Assembly: GCA_020205615.1 (NCBI GenBank)
Contig: CM035167.1
Coordinates: 33,830,103 to 33,894,102 of the forward strand
Source of the DNA: Panax quinquefolius
Lineage: Eukaryota; Streptophyta; Magnoliopsida; Apiales; Araliaceae
Length of the DNA: 64,000 bases
Direction of reading: 5' to 3'
Shown in pieces: positions 57,181 to 64,000 of this stretch. The notes under the pieces were generated by a model. The model was not told the origin of the DNA and did not search any database. It saw nothing but the letters and a program-made list of their open reading frames with translations. Each line of letters opens with the position of its first letter. Positions within the stretch are counted from its first letter, which is position 1. Made by a program: the position numbers and the translations under genes.

Positions 57181-59489
57181 TTCAATTATTTAATTATGTG
57201 TTTTACAATATAGTGTATATATATTGACACTTTGCCTTAAATTAGAATCAATCCCAAAGCTGTTCAAAAGGAAATGTAAGCTAGCAATGCAAGCCAATCA
57301 CAAAGCTGGTAGTTCGATCCCACCTCGATCCCAAATGAATCTTGATTGCAAACTTCAAAACCTGGTGGCACATCAATCTCGACTCAAGCCAGTGAAGCAA
57401 TTATTTTAAAGAGTTTCTATCAAAGAGTTTAAGCAGTTTGTATGAAATTTGTGTTGTGAGTTGCATTTTGTGATCTTGCTAGTAGTTGCACGTGTTGCTG
57501 GGCAAATATTTGATACTTTTGCATTTTATAGGGCTTAATCTGAGTTTCAACCATGATCGCACCTCCTACTTGAAGATCAAAGCGATCAAAATTACAAGTT
57601 CGATCTGTTTGTAGGCTCATGCTTTAGAAAGCAATCAATCATGGTGAAGGTTTTGGGTTGTTATATGATGATAAAAGCGGGTTCATGACATTCAAGGTAA
57701 GCTTTTTAACAACAAAATTACATGTTTCGAGTTATGACATTCATGTGTAAGCTTCTTAGCTTTCGGTCTTAATGTAGTCTATGTACATGCAGTGGCACAT
57801 CATCAACTATTGTCGATGAAGGTAGTCGAACCACGGTCACCTTTGGTTCACCCCAACACCAAATTTTCAATCCCTAATGAAGCTCGACTAAAAGTAGACA
57901 AAGCGAAAAACAAAGCATCCTCTGCGAATTGGCGATAGAAAAATAAACCATAGAGGTGATGGTGACCACTGTAAACATGTCGAACATGACCTCTGGACCT
58001 CGAGGGCTGCAATGGATGGGTCGAAGCTACATCACTACCACCACTTTGTTGGCGGATAAGGATGAAAAGGATTGGTATGAAAGCGTGATGCAAAGCAGTC
58101 ACAAGAATTCCACCCAATTGTAGTCTGAGAAAAGCGAACTTCTAAGTGATTATGTAATTAGAGCCTACTTAAGTAATTGTACTTCTTTCGGTTATGGTTT
58201 TGGGCCCGAACTTTTCATTTTGGGATTACACAGAGCTTTTCATTTTGGGAGTATAGTTTGGACAATATTGAAGTGTTTATGCTCGGTTTGCGAAATGTAA
58301 TGAACATGCTTCTCGAAGCTTTATATGTTGGCAATATAATTTGCACGACCTTTTTGTTCATTATTTTGTTCATTATTCTAAACTTGCTCGACTCATTGAC
58401 AATGATCATTAAGTTAATAAAATTACATTGGGTAACAAGTGCTCAACTCATTGGCACTAATCATATGTCACACAATTATACACACAAATAAGACTTCCAT
58501 TAACCAGTTCATGGATCGATTCTTTGACATTCGGGTAAAATAAAAATTACAAGTCACAAAGCATCCTCAAAACACATATTAAACTTGCATAACTCACTAA
58601 ACAACTACTCGAACAAGGATTGCTTACAAAACACTAACTTCCATTAACCATTTTCACCAATTATATTAAGTTAATTGCATATTTCAAGCTGCGATTACAT
58701 TCTGATTCACAACACTACTAATTCATCTAACCATTTATCTAACTAAGTAGCATTACGAAATGCGGATGAATATAACTAACAATAACACACCATGCACTTC
58801 ATGTTCAAATAGTCTACTTCTTTAATTTGTTTCACGAAACTTCATCTCCATTTGACTTCAACTTCTTGACTCATGAACCAATTCTTTCAATTCGGATAAT
58901 TTAGATGGCCCTTCGGATGCCATTTCAACTTTGGAACATTTATTGAGTTCTTTATTCAACAAAATTTTGTTCTCCTCTTGGATCATTTATGACAACTTTT
59001 GCCCTCTCACACATCATGGGTCATGCCATCTGAAAGAACCCGCATCCCTTTCACGAATCCAAAATATTAAGCATTATTCATTTGTTGTTAGTAAAATATT
59101 TCCAAGCATACTAGGCTGTTAGGAATTGTTTCAAACACAAAATCAAAGTAAATTTATAAGAACTTACTCTGAATTTGAACATGAGAAAAACCTCCTACCG
59201 AGTTTGTTTCACTCCATGAGGTCCACAAAAGAGCCCTTAACCCACAATAACACGATGGCATAACCGTATAATCAACATCAATGACACGTCTTGACGGATG
59301 ATGAAGATGACGACGAATAGTTAGCCGTGTCGATTTTCTTCTTGCGAGCTGGGCTCCACCTTCTTCTCATGGCCCCGGTCTTCAAGCTTCTCGCGTCTTC
59401 TTCTCCTTTTCGATTTAGATACATTTGTAGAGTGAAAGTGATTAGGGCTTTTTGCCCTTTGAAAATCACGACTTATTAGTTACATCTCT
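57181..59489. other. MULE 3' region after transposase
   Basis: A GT directly after the zinc knuckle (TTCAAAG/GTAATT, 57178) suggests another intron. A possible last exon remnant lies at about 57240-57410. Beyond that I see AT-rich DNA with short frames but no recognisable captured host gene. A frame at 57960-58140 (VTTVNMSNMTSGPRGL) has no assignable domain. Confidence 0.5.
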
Positions 59490-59681
59490 CTCTGGCGAGT
59501 GCCAAATCGGCAAAAATGATCGGCGATGTAAACAGCGTTAGTCCGGTGGCGGTCTGCATTGACAATGAGGGCATGGGTGGTCTACTCTTTGAAACATTAA
59601 GGGTACTTTTGAAAAAAAAATAGTTTAGGGTGGAAGTGGGATATCCGTGTAAACATGAGGGGTTTTTTTGCACCTTTGCCC
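59490..59681 (-). repeat. MULE right terminal inverted repeat
   Basis: Complement of the left TIR. The outer end reads CACCTTTGCCC, then the TSD TATTTTATTT. Confidence 0.9.
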
Positions 59682-59691
59682 TATTTTATTT

Positions 59692-60433
59692 ATCACTCAT
59701 GTACCATGTAACCTGGTGCAGAGATGATAAAAATTTGATGGAGTTGTAAATACAGGAATAATTAGTGTGAATTTGATCAAAAATCGTTGTTCCACTATTG
59801 TATGATGTGTTATGACAAAGTCATACAATGACGGCATCCTCAAACGGACTGTTAATATAGTACGACATCATGACGTCATTCTCGAAAATATTTTCAAAAA
59901 TTTTAATTTGCCAACGGGGTTTGGCTACACCTAGATAATTCGATTGAATTGAATTATTGATATGAGTCTATCTTTATTCGATTGAATTAGACTAATGTTA
60001 TAAAAACTCTAAGTGTTCATTGAAAGAAATTTCCCGAACCAAATTGTTTTGATACGGAATCCTATTATAAAGATGAGAGGTTAATTATGTTGTTTGGATA
60101 AATAATCCAATCAAGTAAGCGTAAATATTAAGCTAGACATGATTAATCGTTATGCATGATGTAAAATGCGATAGGCTAATTACCTAAAGTACTAGCAACG
60201 GTAGTTTACCTTCTTCGTGATTGTAAACATACCAAGTAATGTATTGCTTTGCGGTATGAATACCGTTAAAACTATGTGTTCATGGTCTATATGACCCCTT
60301 AGCAGAATTTGAAAAATTTTACTCTTGTGAGTGGTGTATTGGGTAGCAAGCGAATGTGTGTGAATGGTGTATGATGAATGGTGTAAGGTGTAAGGTAAAT
60401 TTCGGGGACGAAATTTTTAGAAGAAGGGGTGAA
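59692..60433 (+). other. LARD 3' internal region and polypurine tract
   Basis: 0.74 kb of non-coding sequence with an imperfect ATGACAAAGTCATACA / GTACGACATCATGACGTCAT palindromic patch near 59810-59880. It ends in TTTCGGGGACGAAATTT and AGAAGAAGGGGTGAA directly before the 3' LTR. The purine tract is at 60418-60433. Confidence 0.8.
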
Positions 60434-63400
60434 TGTGACAACCCGAGAATTTTGAATATTTTTAAAATTTTAATTAATTAATTTAAGGTTCAAAATTAGA
60501 ACCTATATAGAAAATTAGTGTATCTGTTTAATATTTTTAAGAATGAATTTTGAAGATTTCAAAATTCTGTGAAGGATTTAGGTGAATTATTCAGGATTAA
60601 GAGAATAAGGGAGTATGTTTTGTAAATATGGTTGTATATGTGTACAGTATATGGTTAAGGGTCAAGGGTTGACTAGATAAACGATATATGTGATAAACCC
60701 TAGGTAGATATTAAGAACATCAACGTTCGGTTAGAAAACCCTAACGATTAACAAGAAACCCTAAAAGCCTAGGTTACGAAACCACAATTTCGATTCAGGA
60801 ATTCAAAACCCTAATTCGATGTATGAAACCCTAATCTGGGAACTTAAATAAATATTATATTGCTTAAGTGTTATTATTATATTATTAATTAGGGTAAAGC
60901 TTAATTAATTAGCAAACACTAATTTCAAATTTAGAAAGCCCTAATTTCGGGATAAGGAACCCTAACTTGTAATTAGGGAAAAACCTTTATATTAGTTTAT
61001 TACTTTTATTGTTAATTAGAAAATATTAATTCTAAATTTCAAGTTATGGTAATTAGAAAACCCTAATCTAATTAAGAAAATCAAATTTTTAAATTTAGAA
61101 AAATTATATTTCTATTAGAAACCCTAATGACCAATTACGATCCTAATTGCTAAATTAGTGATCTAAATTAGGAAATGTTAATCCTAATTAGAAATATTTA
61201 ATTATGATCAAGAAATTTTAATATAATTAGTAAATCCTAATTATAATTTAGAAATATTAATTTTCTAGTTTAAAAACTGAAATTCGAAAATGTTAGAAAT
61301 TCAATTTGCAAAGTTAAGGGTTAAACCCTAAATCCAAACCCTAAACCCTAAGGGTTTGACCAATTGACAAGTTTGCCATTTAATTAAAAATCAAAATGAC
61401 TATAATGCCCTTTTTGGATTTTTTTTTTTTTAAAGGTAACTTGTAAATCTTACTAAATGAGGAGTTGGTGACCAACTCATTTGACCATGGTGACTTAAAA
61501 TGTCCAATGAACCCATTCATAGAATCGATACATGCATTTATATCATATCATATATATGGATTTAGTGAGAGAAAACTCACTTTATTTCTTTCATTTTTGC
61601 CAACCTCCTTCTCTCTCTTAAAATTCGAAATCTAGAGTGAGAAAGAGTGAAATATTGAGCCATGGTCAGTGTATAACTTTCCATAAACAGATCCCAAGAG
61701 TCAGAATCAAGAATCAAAGTCTCAAAAGGTATAAACCCTAAAAATTTTGAAAATCAGTGATCTTATGTTGTTTAATGTTATTTGTTGTTTAAAGATGTGT
61801 TAGAAGGTGTCTATAAGTGATCTGGGTTGTTGGATCATGGATCCATAACACTTAGATGCACGATTTTGATGTTTTGAAAAATCTAGTAAAAGTTGGAAAT
61901 ATGGCCTGACAAGCTAATGTCAGGGCCTGTAAATCCTTCTCTGTTTTTGATTTGTTGTGTTTTAAGTTTTAAACTTGTAGTATGTTGTAAGGGCTGTGAT
62001 CTGAAACTTGAATCAAGCTCAGATCACGTGTAGATTGATAGTTATAGTCAGTCAAAGGTAGTGGACCGTTCACGGGAAACGAATTTTGGGTTACCCAGAA
62101 TTTCCCCAGGAGGTCTGACAAGATGTTCAAAGCCCTTGATCTTGTTGTATGTTTATGTTTAGACTGACAGTAGGACTTTTAATTAATGCCTTTAGAACTC
62201 CCAGAGTATAACTGGAATCGGATTAAATCACGGTCAAAGTAGGTTGACCGAACTGCCGGAAGAAGAAATCTGGGCAACCCAGAATCTTCAAAGGCGTTTT
62301 CTGACAGGTAGTTTGACCGTGATAAATCTAACATTGGTGATGTTGTTGAACTGAGATGTTGTCATTTACATGTACATTGACATCCCAACTTCATTATTCA
62401 ACCTTTATATCGTATAAATCAAGCCCCGATTGCACGTTACAAGGATAACAAAGTAAATACCAAGGTTGTTCTTCATTTCTGGGTAACCCAGAAAATGAAG
62501 AACAGGCCTGACATGATTTTTAGAGGCTCATATGTTTCTGTTGTGATGTAAGATTTCCATAAAACTTGATTCTAGTTGTAGTATTACACTTATAATACAT
62601 TTTAGGTATCATTAGCTTCCTAGAAAGCAACACGAACATAGTTTAATTTCTGGTTAAACCACCCAACCGGTAACTGGCGATGAAGTTCTAGGTTTCTTCA
62701 AGAACACCTATAGCGACGTGTCTGTCGCTATAGGACCCTTTAGCGACAGTTAATTATGAAAATTAATAATTTTAATTAAATAAATAGAAAAAAATGGTTT
62801 TTAATTATTAAATATACTAAATAAATTCCGAAAAATTATTTTAAATTCTCAAAAATAGATTTTAATTATTTTGAGTATATTTCATAAATATTTAATATTT
62901 TTGGAATATAAATGGTATTTAATTTATTTAAATATAATATTAAATAAATGATTTTAATTCATGAAAAATTATATTATGATATTAGAAAATATTTGAAGTT
63001 ATTTTTGATGACTTTTAATATTTTGTGATGAAAATCATTAATTAATCAATATTAATGATAATTAGTTTATTTAATAACTATATTAAATAAATTAAGGAAA
63101 AATAAATTAATGCTTTATAAATTATATAAAAATAATTTAAATTATCGAAAAATATTTTTAAGTTATAAAATATAACTTTTGATATTTTGTCATGCAAATA
63201 TTAATATTTTAATATTAATAGTAATTACTTAGGATAATAAATTTAAGTGTTTAAAAATTATATAAAAATGATTTTGAAGTATTAAAAATACTTTAAAATA
63301 TTATTAATATATTATAATATTATGACATGTATTTCATTAATATTTGATAATAAATAAATATTAATGATAATAGAATTATGAGGTATTTAAATCATTTAAA

Positions 63401-64000
63401 TACAATTTTAATGATTGAAAATTCACGATAAATGGTAATAATTACTTCAAAATTATTACGAGCTTAGGAAAATTGTTTTGATAGATATTAAAATTATTTA
63501 AGTTAATTGTTAAGTGTTTAGGCAGAGTTTAATTAAACTTAAACTCGAATAATTATCCGGCTAGACCGTCGGGACATTAGAACTTTGTCGAACTCAAGTC
63601 AGACTGAAATAGTTTGACCTGATACTGAGTCTTATGTGTGTTATAGACTAATAGGGTTATGTGTTATGTGTTTAAGTTATTCTATGTATATATATAATAG
63701 TATTATATTATGATGATATTATTCTAATATTGGAGATCTATATTACTAATATTAGGTCTTCGGATAAAGCGATATAAATTACGTGGCATGTGTCAGCCAG
63801 TTACAGCAAGTTTATTTTTACTTAACTCTATTAAGAGTTGTTTTATTCGGATAAGCTTATGGTTAATCATTGTTGGTTGCCATGAATTTTACTCTGTACA
63901 TATTGCGTGTATAAGTCAGGTATGAAAGGCTGATCACCTTCATTACCAGTTGTTTCAGATATAATTGTTCATGTATAATACTTGTTCAGTCATAAATTTG
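60434..64000 (+). repeat. LARD 3' LTR (partial, runs off window)
   Basis: Collinear with the 5' LTR over 3.57 kb. It retains the hairpin at 62707-62734 that the 5' LTR lost, but lacks about 25-30 bases present near 50610. It contains telo-box motifs (60680-61360), the donor site at 61729 and the AT-rich zone at 62760-63520. Confidence 0.9.
62707..62734. repeat. Boundary hairpin, perfect copy
   Basis: CCTATAGCGAC and GTCGCTATAGG around a GTGTCT loop: a perfect 11-base-pair stem. A third TTTAGCGAC follows 12 bases downstream. Confidence 0.8.

Larger units (their letters stand above)
53988..59681 (+). mobile_element. MuDR-type MULE inserted in the LARD
   Basis: A 5,694-bp element is bounded by long terminal inverted repeats starting GGGCAAAGGTGCAAAAA and flanked by a perfect 10-bp TSD TATTTTATTT (53978-53987 and 59682-59691). 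It carries a decayed MuDR-type transposase with SWIM-like and CCHC regions. TIR length, TSD length and protein class all fit Mutator-like elements. The terminal repeats are well preserved, so it could still be mobilised by an active transposase elsewhere (inference). Confidence 0.93.
48867..64000 (+). mobile_element. Family-L LARD-type retrotransposon (runs off window)
   Basis: A 4,020-bp 5' LTR (48867-52886) and a 3' LTR from 60434 share TGTGACAACCCGAG starts. The internal region, after subtracting the MULE, is 52887-53977 plus 59692-60433, about 1.8 kb. It holds a tRNA-iMet primer site and a polypurine tract but no gag, protease, RT or integrase. Long LTRs with a short non-coding internal domain define a LARD-type non-autonomous element. 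The polypurine context TTTCGGGGACGAAATTT resembles Tekay-like chromoviruses, so a Tekay-type helper is likely (inference). Confidence 0.88.

Noticed and set aside
58177..58491. Hydrophobic 104-codon frame as captured host gene in the MULE
   Set aside because: No recognisable family or splice structure; its composition fits AT-rich non-coding DNA.
53988..59681. Inverted repeats as a MITE pair
   Set aside because: A single pair of TIRs with one shared 10-bp TSD and a MuDR-type transposase between them fits one MULE better than two separate MITEs.

Overview
This window is plant nuclear DNA made entirely of transposable elements. I found no host gene, rRNA, tRNA or CRISPR array. The plant assignment rests on TTTAGGG-type (CCCTAAA) telomere-like motifs, tRNA-iMet primer sites of the TGGTATCAGAGC type, Tekay-like and Reina-like chromoviruses, a Tat/Athila-type element, a SIRE-like copia and a MuDR-type MULE. 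The TE load and nesting suggest a large eudicot genome. I cannot name the species. Target-site duplications (TSDs), LTR pairs and inverted repeats, all read by eye, let most of the window be resolved into elements inserted inside one another.

Left part (1-22797). The window opens inside a roughly 4-kb LTR of a family I call L (1-3233). It sits in a SIRE-like copia element whose coding remnants are at 3234-3489 and 19400-20384. The copia is split by a reverse-oriented Tat/Athila-type non-autonomous element E (3490-19399). E is itself split by a full-length but decayed Tekay-like chromovirus, A1 (7108-17110, TSD TTCAT). Downstream of the copia remnant lie 2.4 kb of non-coding, internally repetitive sequence.

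Middle part (22798-48866) is a deep nest. LTR D (22798-27317) is broken by the reverse LTR fragment R1 (27318-27526). R1 is broken by A2 (from 27527), a relative of A1. The 5' LTR of A2 is broken by solo LTR S1 (29152-31022, TSD CTATT) and by reverse LTR R2 (31760-47675, TSD TCACC). R2 is broken by element G (31865-43662), and the 5' LTR of G by a small chromovirus C (33139-40183, TSD TAATA). The pol gene of C is broken by solo LTR S2 (37608-39490, TSD TAAAC). After R2 the A2 LTR resumes (47676-47985), followed by its primer site and gag.

Right part (48867-64000). The gag of A2 is interrupted by a family-L element with 4,020-bp LTRs and only about 1.8 kb of its own internal DNA. That internal DNA has no gag or pol, so the element is a LARD-type non-autonomous retrotransposon. 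Its internal region carries a 5.7-kb MULE (53988-59681) with roughly 200-bp terminal inverted repeats, a 10-bp TSD and a broken MuDR-type transposase. The 3' LTR runs off the window.

No element here is clearly autonomous. The most unusual signal is the architecture of the family L/D LTRs. They have telo-box-rich DNA upstream of the promoter, then palindromes centred on TTCTGGGTAACCCAGAA at a nearly constant 210-bp spacing, then a boundary hairpin, then an AT-rich zone with a second recurring palindrome. Most of this lies inside a candidate intron contained in the LTR.
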